A program made the position numbers and the translations under genes. A DNA stretch of 64,000 nt from assembly GCF_005862235.1 (NCBI RefSeq), contig NZ_VCEK01000003.1, positions 850,079 to 914,078 on the forward strand, in the 5' to 3' direction. Shown here in pieces: positions 17,782-26,923 of this stretch. The notes under the pieces are model-generated. The model had not been told where the DNA came from. It did no database searches and saw nothing but the letters and a program-made list of their open reading frames with translations. The number at the start of each line of letters is the position of its first letter. The first letter of the stretch is position 1. This DNA is from Saccharomonospora piscinae (GTDB lineage: Bacteria; Actinomycetota; Actinomycetes; Mycobacteriales; Pseudonocardiaceae).

Positions 17782-20643
17782 ATGACTGAAACCGTGGGGG
17801 TCGGCGCGGAATCCTCGTCGAAGTCGAGCAGGAAGCGCGGCGGCTCGACCTCACGCAAGGGGATGCGTGTGCGGCGCGTCTACACCACCGAGGGCGTGCA
17901 TCCCTACGACGAGGTGCGGTGGGAGAAGCGTGACGTCGTCATGACCAACTGGCGTGACGGGACGGTGAACTTCGAGCAGCGTGGCGTCGAGTTCCCCGAG
18001 CCCTGGTCGGTGAACGCGACCAACATCGTCACGAGCAAGTACTTCCGCGGTGCCGTGGGCAGCCCGGAACGGGAGAGCAGCCTGCGGCAGCTCATCGACC
18101 GCGTTGTCGGGACCTACGTCAAGGCGGGCACGGAGCACGGCTACTTCACCGACGCCGAGGACGCCCGGGTCTTCGAGCACGAGCTGACCTGGATGTTGCT
18201 CAACCAGGTGTTCAGCTTCAACTCACCGGTGTGGTTCAACGTGGGCACCAGCTCCAAACAGCAGGTCAGCGCGTGCTTCATCCTGTCGGTCGACGACACG
18301 ATGGAGTCGATCCTGAACTGGTACCGCGAGGAGGGACTGATCTTCAAGGGCGGGTCCGGCGCCGGTCTCAACCTCTCGCGGATCCGCTCGTCGCGGGAGC
18401 TGCTTTCGTCGGGTGGCACGGCCTCGGGTCCGGTGTCGTTCATGCGCGGTGCCGACGCCTCGGCCGGCACGATCAAGTCCGGCGGCGCGACCCGCCGTGC
18501 CGCCAAGATGGTGGTGCTCGACGTCGATCACCCCGACGTGGGCGAGTTCATCGAGACCAAGGCCAAGGAGGAGCACAAGATTCGGGTGCTTCGCGACGGC
18601 GGGTTCGACATGGACCTCGGCGGCGGTGACATCTCGTCGGTGCAGTACCAGAACGCGAACAACTCGGTGCGGGTCTCCGATGAGTTCATGCAGGCGGTCG
18701 AGACGTCGGGGCAGCACGGTCTGCGGTCGCGGACGTCGGGCGAGGTCATCGACCGCGTCGACGCGAAGTCGCTGTTCCGCAAGATGGCCACGGCCGCGTG
18801 GGAGTGCGCCGACCCTGGCCTGCAGTACGACGACACCATCAACGACTGGCACACCTGCCCCGAGTCGGGACGCATCTCGGCGTCGAACCCGTGCTCGGAG
18901 TACATGCACCTGGACAACTCCAGCTGCAACCTCGCGTCGCTGAACCTGCTGAAGTTCCTTCGGGCGGACGGCTCGTTCGACGGTGAGCTGTTCGTCAAGG
19001 CGGTCGAGCTGGTCATCACCGCGATGGACATCTCGATCTGCTTCGCCGACTTCCCGACCGAGCCGATCGCCGACACCACACGGAAGTTCCGCCAGCTCGG
19101 CATCGGTTACGCCAACCTCGGCGCACTGCTGATGGCCACCGGGCACGCCTACGACTCCGAGGGTGGTCGGGCGCTGGCCGCGTCCATCACGTCGCTGATG
19201 ACGGCGGTGTCGTACCGCCGCTCGGCGGAGCTGGCCGGGGTCGTGGGCCCGTACGAGGGTTACGCCCGCAACGCGGAGGCCCACAAGCGGGTGATGCGCA
19301 AGCACGCGGCCGCGAACGAACTGGTGCGGACCTACCACACCAACGACGCGGCGGTGCGGTCCCTGGCGACCCGTGAGTGGGAGCGTGGCAACGAGATCGG
19401 CACGCGGAGCGGCTGGCGCAACGCGCAGGCCAGTGTGCTGGCACCCACCGGCACCATCGGCTTCATGATGGACTGCGACACCACCGGGATCGAGCCGGAC
19501 TTCTCGCTGGTGAAGTTCAAGAAGCTCGTTGGCGGCGGGTCGATGCAGATCGTGAACAACGCCGTGCCCCGCGCTCTGCGCTCCCTGGGCTACCAGGAGG
19601 AGCAGGTGGAGGCGATCGTCGACTACATCGCCGAGCACGGACACGTCGTGGACGCGCCCGGCCTGCGGCCCGAACACTACGAGGTGTTCGACTGCGCGGT
19701 GGGTGAGCGCTCGATCGCACCGATGGGCCACGTGCGCATGATGGCCGCGGTGCAGCCGTTCCTCTCCGGCGCGATCTCGAAGACGGTCAACATGCCCGAA
19801 TCCGCGTCGGTCGAGGACGTGGAGGAGATCTACTTCCAGGGTTGGAAGCTGGGTCTCAAGGCCCTCGCGATCTATCGCGACAACTGCAAGGTCGGCCAGC
19901 CGCTGTCGACGGGCAAGAAGGAGAAGGCCACGTCGGAAGCGGCGCCGGAACCGGTCGTCGAGTACCGGCCCGTGCGCAAGCGCCTGCCGAAGAAGCGGCC
20001 GAGCCAGACGGTCTCGTTCACCGTGGGCGGTGCCGAGGGTTACCTGACGGCGGGGTCGTATCCGGACGACGGGCTCGGCGAGATCTTCGTGAAGCTCGGC
20101 AAGCAGGGCTCGACCCTGGCCGGGGTCATGGACGCGTTCTCCATGTCGATCTCGGTGGGCTTGCAGTACGGCATCCCGCTCGAGTTCTACGTGCAGAAGT
20201 TCCAGAACCTGCGGTTCGAGCCTGCGGGTATGACCGACGATCCCGACGTTCGGATGGCCAGCAGCGTGCTCGACTACCTGTTCCGCAGGCTCGCGCTGGA
20301 CTACCTGCCCTACGAGAAGCGTTCACAGCTCGGCATCTTCACCGCCGACGAGCGCTCCGCCCAGGTGGAGGCCGACTACGGCAGCGGGTCCGAGGACAAT
20401 GTGGACCTGGACGCGCTGCGTAGCAGCGTCGCACCGGCCGACCGCCCCGCTGTGGAGGGAACCGGCTCGGGGGAGTCGCCGAGCGAGTCGAACCGGGAGG
20501 CGCACACCACCACCGAGCTGGTGGAGTTGCAGCTCGGCAAGGCGGCCGACGCGCCGCTGTGCATGACGTGTGGCACGAAGATGCGTCCCGCCGGGTCGTG
20601 CTATGCGTGCGAGGGCTGCGGAGCCACCTCCGGGTGTAGCTGA
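17782..20643 (+). CDS. nrdJ: Vitamin B12-dependent (class II) ribonucleoside-diphosphate reductase
   Basis: Makes deoxyribonucleotides using adenosylcobalamin as radical source, with or without oxygen. The protein is 953 aa from the ATG at 17782 (GGGAG upstream); a GTG at 17761 is in frame but lacks a ribosome site. The N-terminus is basic and short of an ATP-cone. Core motifs are SACFILSVDDTMESI (first redox Cys), NPCSEY...CNLASLNL near residues 369-386 (thiyl-radical Cys and glutamate), and APTGTIGF. A Lys-rich linker (KKEKATSEAAPE) precedes a C-terminal extension with SMSISVGLQYG. The end has a Cys-rich zinc-ribbon-like module (CMTCGTKM...CYACEGCG) that may re-reduce the active site. Confidence 0.96.
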   Translation: MTETVGVGAESSSKSSRKRGGSTSRKGMRVRRVYTTEGVHPYDEVRWEKRDVVMTNWRDGTVNFEQRGVEFPEPWSVNATNIVTSKYFRGAVGSPERESSLRQLIDRVVGTYVKAGTEHGYFTDAEDARVFEHELTWMLLNQVFSFNSPVWFNVGTSSKQQVSACFILSVDDTMESILNWYREEGLIFKGGSGAGLNLSRIRSSRELLSSGGTASGPVSFMRGADASAGTIKSGGATRRAAKMVVLDVDHPDVGEFIETKAKEEHKIRVLRDGGFDMDLGGGDISSVQYQNANNSVRVSDEFMQAVETSGQHGLRSRTSGEVIDRVDAKSLFRKMATAAWECADPGLQYDDTINDWHTCPESGRISASNPCSEYMHLDNSSCNLASLNLLKFLRADGSFDGELFVKAVELVITAMDISICFADFPTEPIADTTRKFRQLGIGYANLGALLMATGHAYDSEGGRALAASITSLMTAVSYRRSAELAGVVGPYEGYARNAEAHKRVMRKHAAANELVRTYHTNDAAVRSLATREWERGNEIGTRSGWRNAQASVLAPTGTIGFMMDCDTTGIEPDFSLVKFKKLVGGGSMQIVNNAVPRALRSLGYQEEQVEAIVDYIAEHGHVVDAPGLRPEHYEVFDCAVGERSIAPMGHVRMMAAVQPFLSGAISKTVNMPESASVEDVEEIYFQGWKLGLKALAIYRDNCKVGQPLSTGKKEKATSEAAPEPVVEYRPVRKRLPKKRPSQTVSFTVGGAEGYLTAGSYPDDGLGEIFVKLGKQGSTLAGVMDAFSMSISVGLQYGIPLEFYVQKFQNLRFEPAGMTDDPDVRMASSVLDYLFRRLALDYLPYEKRSQLGIFTADERSAQVEADYGSGSEDNVDLDALRSSVAPADRPAVEGTGSGESPSESNREAHTTTELVELQLGKAADAPLCMTCGTKMRPAGSCYACEGCGATSGCS

Positions 20644-20648
20644 GGGCC

Positions 20649-20685
20649 GGTGGTGTGGCGGCGGGAACTCTGCCGCCACACCACC
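20649..20685 (+). terminator. Terminator after nrdJ
   Basis: GGTGGTGTGGCGGC (20649-20662) pairs perfectly over 14 bp with GCCGCCACACCACC (20672-20685), with a 9-base loop. It begins six bases after the nrdJ stop and lies in a convergent gap, so it may work in both directions. Confidence 0.85.
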
Positions 20686-20731
20686 GCTTCCCGGTGGCGA
20701 ACCCTTTCGGGACACTCCCGCAGGGTGATCC

Positions 20732-21379
20732 TCAGTCCTGCCGCGTCGACGAGGTTCCGCCGGTCCGGTGGACGCGGTAGGTGAGGTGATCGGCGTTTGG
20801 GGTGGAGACCGAGTCCGTCCTGGTCAGGGTCAGCGGGCTCGGTGGCCGCTCGCCACTCGCGGGAAAGAGCGGGGTGCCTCCGCCGAGGATGGCGGGCACG
20901 AGGTGCACGGTGAGCGTGTCCGCGAGTCCGTCGAGAAGCGCGCTCCTGGCGGTGGCCCCGCCGCCCATGATCACCACATCGCGCTCACCCGCCGCGTCGC
21001 GGGCCCGTTCCAGGGCCGCTGCGAGCCCTTCGGTGACGAAGGTGAAGCGGTCGCGCAGCCGCACGGTGCCGGGTACCGAACCCGTGACAACGAACACCGG
21101 CGGTGCTTGGTCCGGCTCCCGTTCGGCACCGTAGCCGACGTTGTGGTCCCAGCCGTGCGGACCGTCCACGAACTCGAACGTTCGCCGTCCCATGACGACG
21201 GAGCCCGTGCGCGCGGTGGCGGCGTCGATGACGGCGTGGTCGCGGTCGGTGGCGCCGTCGCGTGCCCAGTGGTGCAGAACCTCACCCGCAGGGCCGACAC
21301 CGTGGCGCAGGTCGGCTCCCGGCGCGGTGACGTAACCATCGAGTGAGATCGAGATGTCCACGACGATGCGTTGGCCCAT
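20732..21379 (-). CDS. Dihydrofolate reductase-fold protein (RibD C-terminal family)
   Basis: A 215 aa protein of the YyaP/YwjB type: the RibD C-terminal/DHFR-like fold that binds NADPH. Motifs are SLDGYVTAPG at the N-terminus, VMGRRTFEF, FVVTGSVPGT and VVIMGGGATARS (dinucleotide loop). Its substrate is unknown; such proteins are small accessory reductases. The start has a perfect AAGGAGG. An inverted repeat begins ten bases upstream of the start, so a repressor probably controls it. It is divergent from an MFS exporter gene. Confidence 0.88.
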   Translation of the reverse strand: MGQRIVVDISISLDGYVTAPGADLRHGVGPAGEVLHHWARDGATDRDHAVIDAATARTGSVVMGRRTFEFVDGPHGWDHNVGYGAEREPDQAPPVFVVTGSVPGTVRLRDRFTFVTEGLAAALERARDAAGERDVVIMGGGATARSALLDGLADTLTVHLVPAILGGGTPLFPASGERPPSPLTLTRTDSVSTPNADHLTYRVHRTGGTSSTRQD

Positions 21380-21388
21380 GCCGCCTCC

Positions 21389-21410
21389 TTAGTAACTGAT
21401 TGGTTGATAA
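21389..21410. promoter_or_regulatory. Candidate operator for the DHFR-like gene
   Basis: TTAGTAACTGATTGGTTGATAA is an imperfect 22-base inverted repeat (TTA..AAC..AT..GTT..TAA), AT-rich against a GC-rich background. It lies directly upstream of the ribosome site of the DHFR-like gene. The length and shape fit a TetR-family site. Confidence 0.5.
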
Positions 21411-21473
21411 ACCACAAGGTAGATCACAGGCTCCCGTGGTTGTCCAGTGGCTCCTGCTACGCTTCCTTCATTA

Positions 21474-21489
21474 TGTACTGATCGATACA
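21474..21489. promoter_or_regulatory. Candidate operator for the MFS gene
   Basis: TGTACTGATCGATACA is palindromic at 12 of 16 positions (TGTA..GATC..TACA). It ends six bases before the GGAGG ribosome site of the MFS gene. It differs in sequence from the operator candidate of the divergent gene, so two regulators or one tolerant TetR-type regulator may act here. No regulator gene lies next to it. Confidence 0.5.
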
Positions 21490-21506
21490 AAATATGGAGG
21501 AACGCG

Positions 21507-22703
21507 GTGCCTCGTGCCGTCTACGTGCTCTCGTTAGGCATCTTCACGATGGTGACCAGCGAGTTCGCTGTCGCTGGTCTGCTCTCACCCGTGGCCGTCG
21601 GGCTTGGTGTGTCCGTGTCCCAGGCCGGCTACCTGATCACCGCGTTCGCCGCTGCCATGGCCCTCGGCGGGCCGGTGCTCACGGCGGTGCTGTCGCGGGT
21701 ACCGCCCAAGACGGCACTCATGGCTCTGTTCGGTGTGTTCGGGGCGGGCAACGTACTCGCCGCACTGTCGCCGAACTACGCGCTGATGCTTCTGGCCCGC
21801 GTCGTCACCGGCGCGGCGGCGCAGGCGTTCTTCGGCCTCTCCGTGTCCCTCGCCGCACGCCTGACCCGGCCGGAGGTGCGGGGCAGGGCCGTCGCGGTGG
21901 TGATGAACGGGCTCATGCTCGGCACCCTTCTCGGGCTCCCGATGTCCACCGTGGTGGGAGAGCGATTCGGGTGGCGAGCGGCGTTCTGGGCCGTCACCCT
22001 GCTCGCCGCCGTCGCGGCCGTGGCCACCGCCATCGGGCTGCCGCGCCTGGCGGCGGCAGGCGCCGAGCGCTTCGGCGATCAGCTCGACGTGTTCCGGCGT
22101 CGCGCTCTGTGGCTGGCGTTGGCCACCAGCACGCTGGTGATCGGGGCCACCTTCGCCGCGTTCAGCTACTTCACCCCGATCCTGACCGACATCACCGGCT
22201 TCGCCAGCGGCACGGTGCCGCTGTTGCTCATCGCGTACGGCGCGGCCACGGTCGTCAGGAACTTCGTGGTGGGGCGGCTGGCCGATCGCCACGACGTCGC
22301 GGTCCTGGCGGCTGGACTGGCGCTGAACGCCGTCTTTCTGACCGGCTTCGCCCTCTACGCCGACGTCGGTCCGCTCGCGGTGGCTGCCATGATCGGCATC
22401 GGGCTCGTCGGCGTCACCATGAATCCCGCGATGGCGACCCGGGTCCACCGGGCCGGCAACGCCGGTCCGCTGGTCAACACCGTCCACGGATCGTTCATCA
22501 CGTTCGGAGTGATGATCGGCTCGTTCGCGGGCGGCCTCGCCATCGACTCGGTCGGCCTGCGCGGACCGCTGTGGCTCGGCGCCGTGCTGGCACTGGCCGG
22601 AATCGCCACCGTGTTGCCCGAGCTGCTGCGACGCGGGCGGCGCGCCGACCCCGCCGCGCCGCCCACCACGGCACCGGACATGCTCTGCGTGGCAGAAAGC
22701 TAG
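21507..22703 (+). CDS. MFS exporter, DHA1 (arabinose-efflux/AraJ-like) type
   Basis: A 12-helix drug:proton antiporter-like exporter of 398 aa from the GTG at 21507, which has GGAGG six bases before it. The beginning VYVLSLGIFTMVTSEFAVAG is typical of DHA1 exporters, and LVTGAAAQAFFGLSVSLAARL-like sequence marks helix 4. The start at 21447 suggested by the longest open frame would cross the operator and is rejected. Divergent from the DHFR-like gene. Its stop codon overlaps that of the convergent peptidase gene within CTAG. Confidence 0.88.
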   Translation: MPRAVYVLSLGIFTMVTSEFAVAGLLSPVAVGLGVSVSQAGYLITAFAAAMALGGPVLTAVLSRVPPKTALMALFGVFGAGNVLAALSPNYALMLLARVVTGAAAQAFFGLSVSLAARLTRPEVRGRAVAVVMNGLMLGTLLGLPMSTVVGERFGWRAAFWAVTLLAAVAAVATAIGLPRLAAAGAERFGDQLDVFRRRALWLALATSTLVIGATFAAFSYFTPILTDITGFASGTVPLLLIAYGAATVVRNFVVGRLADRHDVAVLAAGLALNAVFLTGFALYADVGPLAVAAMIGIGLVGVTMNPAMATRVHRAGNAGPLVNTVHGSFITFGVMIGSFAGGLAIDSVGLRGPLWLGAVLALAGIATVLPELLRRGRRADPAAPPTTAPDMLCVAES

Positions 22704-24760
22704 CCGCCCGAGCCGCCGTTCGCGCCACCGGCGTCGAGCCGCTGCCAGAGGAACGCGAAGACCAGTGCCCACTTGAACGCCAGTTGCGCGTTGTCCGCAG
22801 CCGCGCCGTGCCCGCCCTCGATGTTCTCGTAGTACGCGACGTCGTGGCCGTCACCGTGCATCAGCGCCATCATCTTCCTGGCGTGCGCGGGATGCACCCG
22901 ATCGTCGCGAGTGGACGTCACGAACAACGTGGGCGGGTACGCGCGGTCACGGCGAACGTTGTGGTAAGGCGAGTAGCGGCGCAGGTACTCCCACTCGCCG
23001 GGGTCGTCCGGATCGCCGTACTCGGCCATCCACGACGCACCCGCGAGCAGGTTGTGATAGCGGCGCATGTCGAGCAACGGCACCTGGCTCACCACCGCAC
23101 CGACGAGATCCGGGTACCGGGTGAGCATCACGCCGGTCAGCAGGCCGCCGTTGCTCCCGCCCTGGACCCCCAGCGCTTCCGGCGTCGTCTCCCCCCGCCG
23201 CACCAGGTCGCGCGCGACCGCGGCGAAGTCCTCGTACACCTTCAACCGGTTGGTCTTGACCACCTGACTGTGCCACTCGGGGCCGTACTCGCCGCCGCCC
23301 CGCAGGTTGGCCACCACGTAGGTCCCGCCGCGGGCGAGCCAGCCTCGCCCGACGACTCCGCTGTACGACGGGGTCAGCGACACCTCGAAGCCGCCGTATC
23401 CCGTCAGCAGTGTCGGGGCTGGGCCCGTTCGTTCGCGTGGCCCGACCACGAAGTACGGGATGCGGGTCCCGTCGTCCGAGGTCGCGAAGTGCTGGCTCAC
23501 GTCAAGCCCGGAGGCGTCGAAGAAGGCCGGGGTCCGCTTCACGGGCACCGGCGCACCGGCCCCGACCTCGCCGCGCAGCAGTGCGGGCGGCTCGGTGTAC
23601 CCGCTGGCCTCGACGAAGAACTCGTCGCTGTCGTGCGGGTCCGTGGCGACCAGGTCCACGGCGCCCGCCCGCGTGGTCGGCAACGGCTCGCAGCGCCAGC
23701 CGTCGGCGCCGGGGGTCAGGACCCGCAGCGTGGTGCTCACGTCCGCGAGCGTGCCGACGAGCAGGTGGTGGCGGGTCCAGGCGTAGTAGTCGAGCGAGGT
23801 GTGCGCGTCCGGTTCGAAGAGCACGGTCATCGACCGCTCGCCGTCCAGGAACTCCGACAGCGTCGTCGCCAGCAGCGCACCGGCCGGGTACCGGGTGCCG
23901 CCGACCAGCCACGGGCTGCGGGTCCGCACGAGCAGCCATTCCCGGTGCAGGGACGCCACCGCGTCGTCGGGGACCTCGATGCGCACGAACCCGCTCTCGG
24001 TGCGCAGGTGCAGCTCGGACCGGTAGAAGTCGAGTGCCCTGCGGACGGTGTCGCGCTCGAAGCCCGAGGTGGGGTCGTGCGTCGCCTGCACGGCCACGTC
24101 GTCCGGTTTGCCCTCGAACACCAGGGCGGCCTCCGGGAGCGGGGTGCCCCGTCGCCACTCCTTGACCAGCCGTGGATATCCCGAGCTGGTCAGCGAGCCC
24201 TCACCGAAGTCGGTGCCCACGAAGATCCGGTCCTCGTCGATCCAGCACACCGAACTCTTCGCCTCGGGCAGCGTGAACCCGTCGGTGACGAACTCGCGCC
24301 GTTCGAGGTCGTACTCCCGGACCACCGTGGCGTCGGCGCCGCCCCGCGACAGCTCGACGAGGCAGCGCCGGAAGCCGGGCCGCAGCACGGTCGCACCCTG
24401 CCAGACCCAGTTCTCGGACTCGTGCTCGGCCAACGCGTCCACGTCGAGCAGGACGTCCCATTCCGGGGCGTCGGTGCCGTAGGAGTCCACGGTCGTACGC
24501 CGCCACAACCCGCGCGGGTGGGCGGCGTCGCGCCAGAAGTTGTAGAGGTACTCGCCGCGGCGGCGGACGTAGGGGATGCGCGTGTCGGCGTCGAGCACGT
24601 CGCGCAGCTCGTCCCGCAACGCCGTGAACTGCTCGCCCTCGCCGTACCGGCGCACCGCCTCGGCGTTGTGCCCCCGCACCCAGTCGAGCGCGTTCTCTCC
24701 GGTGACGTCCTCCAGCCAGCGGTGCGGATCGTCCACCGCGTCCGGGTCAAGCTCGTTCAT
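22700..24760 (-). CDS. Prolyl oligopeptidase (family S9A)
   Basis: A cytoplasmic serine peptidase that cuts short peptides after Pro. The protein is 686 aa, normal for S9A. The N-terminal DPHRWLED motif is the family hallmark. A seven-bladed propeller (about 70-420) is followed by an alpha/beta-hydrolase domain. The catalytic triad is S536 (GGSNGG), D619 (TRDDRVHPAH) and H651 (EGGHGAAAD). No signal peptide. Start: ATG at 24760, preceded by CAGACT with a six-base gap (leaderless geometry); a longer frame to 24820 has no support. Tail-to-tail with the MFS gene, overlapping by 4 bases. Confidence 0.94.
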   Translation of the reverse strand: MNELDPDAVDDPHRWLEDVTGENALDWVRGHNAEAVRRYGEGEQFTALRDELRDVLDADTRIPYVRRRGEYLYNFWRDAAHPRGLWRRTTVDSYGTDAPEWDVLLDVDALAEHESENWVWQGATVLRPGFRRCLVELSRGGADATVVREYDLERREFVTDGFTLPEAKSSVCWIDEDRIFVGTDFGEGSLTSSGYPRLVKEWRRGTPLPEAALVFEGKPDDVAVQATHDPTSGFERDTVRRALDFYRSELHLRTESGFVRIEVPDDAVASLHREWLLVRTRSPWLVGGTRYPAGALLATTLSEFLDGERSMTVLFEPDAHTSLDYYAWTRHHLLVGTLADVSTTLRVLTPGADGWRCEPLPTTRAGAVDLVATDPHDSDEFFVEASGYTEPPALLRGEVGAGAPVPVKRTPAFFDASGLDVSQHFATSDDGTRIPYFVVGPRERTGPAPTLLTGYGGFEVSLTPSYSGVVGRGWLARGGTYVVANLRGGGEYGPEWHSQVVKTNRLKVYEDFAAVARDLVRRGETTPEALGVQGGSNGGLLTGVMLTRYPDLVGAVVSQVPLLDMRRYHNLLAGASWMAEYGDPDDPGEWEYLRRYSPYHNVRRDRAYPPTLFVTSTRDDRVHPAHARKMMALMHGDGHDVAYYENIEGGHGAAADNAQLAFKWALVFAFLWQRLDAGGANGGSGG

Positions 24761-25022
24761 GCCGCCAGTCTGCCAGCCGAGCCAGGGACCCCGACCGGGT
24801 GACATCGGGTGGTCGCCCACGGAAGCACACCCGCGGTGACCCGACGGCGAGCGCGCGACCCGAAGGAGTCGCGCGGCTCACCCGGAGTGGTGAGGGCGGT
24901 CATGCTCCCGGTGGGCCCGAAGCCAACGATAGTCGGATCGTGTCGATCTCTGCTTGACAGGCGGCACGGCCCCGGCAATGGTCAACACCATTCTGGTCGC
25001 CGCCGTCCGATCTGGGGGCTTC

Positions 25023-26792
25023 GTGAGGCTCAAGCGTGTGTCGATGATCCTGTCCGCCCTCGTGGTGGCGCTGCCGCTCGCCGCGGTGACGGCGGGCGCC
25101 GACCCGGTGCCCGAGCCGGTCTTCTCCGACGGGCAGGCGCAGCCCGTGTTCGACCCCGAGGACGTGATCCGCGAGCACGTGTGGGTCGGCGCCGGGGTGG
25201 ACAGCGACCACGACGGGACGGAGGACGTGGTCCACGCCGAGATCGTGCGCCCCCGTGCCACGGACCACGGCCTGCGGGTTCCGGTCGTCTACCAGGCGAG
25301 CCCGTATTTCGCGGGCGGCAACCCGATCACCAATCACGACGTGGACCGGGAGCTGTACGTACCCGGCGGGCCTGCCGCCGAGATCACGTGGCGTTACCAG
25401 GACTACTTCCTCGCCCGCGGCTTCGCCGTCGTCTACGCCGAGTCGCTCGGCACGGGACGGTCCACGGGATGTCCCACCACGGGAGGGGAGAACGAGACGC
25501 TCGGCGCGGCGTCCGTGGTCGACTGGTTGAACGGGCGCGCGACCGGCCGGGACGCCGACGGCCAGCCGCGCACCGCCGACTGGTCGACCGGGCGCACCGC
25601 GATGATGGGCGTGTCGTACAACGGCACACTGCCCAACGCGGTCGCCACCACGGGCGTGGAGGGCCTGGAGACCATCGTGCCGATCGCGGCGATCTCAAGC
25701 TGGTACGACTACTACCGGGAGAACGGTGCCGTGGTCGCTCCCGGCGGCTACCAGGGCGAGGACGCGGACGTGCTCGCCGAGTACGTCTACACACGCGAGG
25801 ACGCGGAGATCTGCCGACCGGTCATCGACGACCTCGCCGCGGAGCAGGACCGCCTCACCGGGGACTACAGCGAGTTCTGGGACGAGCGCAACTACCTCGA
25901 CGACGTCCCCCGGATCGAGGCCTCGGTGCTCGCCGTCCACGGGCTGTCCGACTGGAACGTCACCGTCAGCCAGGTGGCCGAGTGGTACGGCGCACTGGCC
26001 GAGCACGGGGTCGAACGCAAGATCTGGCTGCACCAGTCGGGCCACGCCGACCCGTACTCGCTGCGCCGGGACGAGTGGCTCACCACCCTGAACCGGTGGT
26101 TCAGCCACTACCTGTACGACGTCGACAACGGTGTCGAGACCGAACCCCGGGCCACGATCCAGCGCGAGGACGGGTCCTGGACCGAGGAGGCCGACTGGCC
26201 CGCTCCGGGCACGGCCGACTCGACCCTGCGCCTGGGTGAGGGCGGCGGCGACCGTGGTGGCCTCGGCCTGCGGCCCGAGCGGGGCCGGCCCACGTTCGAG
26301 TGGCTCAGCGATGACGCCACGAAGACCGTGGAGGAACTGGCGGACGCGGCGTCGTCGTCACACCGGCTGTCCTACGGCACCGAGGCCGCGCGCACGGACG
26401 TCCGGCTGAGTGGCACGCCGTCGGTGCGGCTGCGGCTCAAGTTCGACCGGCCCGCCGCCAACGTCACGGGTGTGCTCGTCGACCGCGCCCCGGACGGTTC
26501 CTCCCACGTGATCACCCGGGGATGGGCCGACCCGCAGAACCGCCACCGCGACGACCGGACGCAGCCGCTGCGGCCGGGAGTGCCGTACTGGCTGTCATTC
26601 GACCTCCAGCCTCAGGACTACGTGCTGGCCGAGGGACACCGGCTGGAGTTCGTTCTGCTCTCCAGCGATCACGACTTCACGCTGCGGCCCGGTCCCGGTA
26701 CCGGAATCGGGCTCGAGGTGACCCGGTCGACGGTGACGGTTCCGGTGGTCGGCGGCACGGCGTCGATGTGGCAGGCGTTCTCGCACCGGTGA
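25023..26792 (+). CDS. Secreted Xaa-Pro dipeptidyl-peptidase (CocE/NonD, family S15)
   Basis: Removes Xaa-Pro dipeptides from peptide ends or hydrolyses related esters outside the cell. The protein is 589 aa from the GTG at 25023, with GGGGG seven bases before. The signal peptide (about residues 1-27) ends ALPLAAVTAGADP. The catalytic triad is S198 (GVSYNGT), D310 (LSDWNV) and H341 (QSGHADPY). The C-terminal third is a beta-rich X-Pro_dipeptidyl-peptidase C domain. With the preceding S9A peptidase (divergent, 260 bases away) it suggests use of Pro-rich peptides: outside by this enzyme, inside by the other. That link is inference. Confidence 0.92.
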   Translation: MRLKRVSMILSALVVALPLAAVTAGADPVPEPVFSDGQAQPVFDPEDVIREHVWVGAGVDSDHDGTEDVVHAEIVRPRATDHGLRVPVVYQASPYFAGGNPITNHDVDRELYVPGGPAAEITWRYQDYFLARGFAVVYAESLGTGRSTGCPTTGGENETLGAASVVDWLNGRATGRDADGQPRTADWSTGRTAMMGVSYNGTLPNAVATTGVEGLETIVPIAAISSWYDYYRENGAVVAPGGYQGEDADVLAEYVYTREDAEICRPVIDDLAAEQDRLTGDYSEFWDERNYLDDVPRIEASVLAVHGLSDWNVTVSQVAEWYGALAEHGVERKIWLHQSGHADPYSLRRDEWLTTLNRWFSHYLYDVDNGVETEPRATIQREDGSWTEEADWPAPGTADSTLRLGEGGGDRGGLGLRPERGRPTFEWLSDDATKTVEELADAASSSHRLSYGTEAARTDVRLSGTPSVRLRLKFDRPAANVTGVLVDRAPDGSSHVITRGWADPQNRHRDDRTQPLRPGVPYWLSFDLQPQDYVLAEGHRLEFVLLSSDHDFTLRPGPGTGIGLEVTRSTVTVPVVGGTASMWQAFSHR

Positions 26793-26798
26793 GCGCGA

Positions 26799-26839
26799 GT
26801 CCCTAGCACACCGGTACGACAACTCGGTGTGCTCGGGAC
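26799..26839 (+). terminator. Terminator after the S15 peptidase
   Basis: GTCCC-T-AGCACACCG (26799-26813) pairs with CGGTGTGCT-C-GGGAC (26825-26839): 14 pairs with one mismatch, 11-base loop. Confidence 0.8.
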
Positions 26840-26923
26840 CTCGGTTGTCCACATCGCGCTCGGCCCGTCCACAGATTCCCTTCCCGCCCCCACCCCACAG
26901 CCGGTCCCGTCCATCGTGGAGCC

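Noticed and set aside
21494-24802. 1102-codon open frame across the MFS and S9A genes
   Set aside because: It spans the MFS gene in another frame and the peptidase gene in antisense; no known domains, Arg/Ala-rich shadow.
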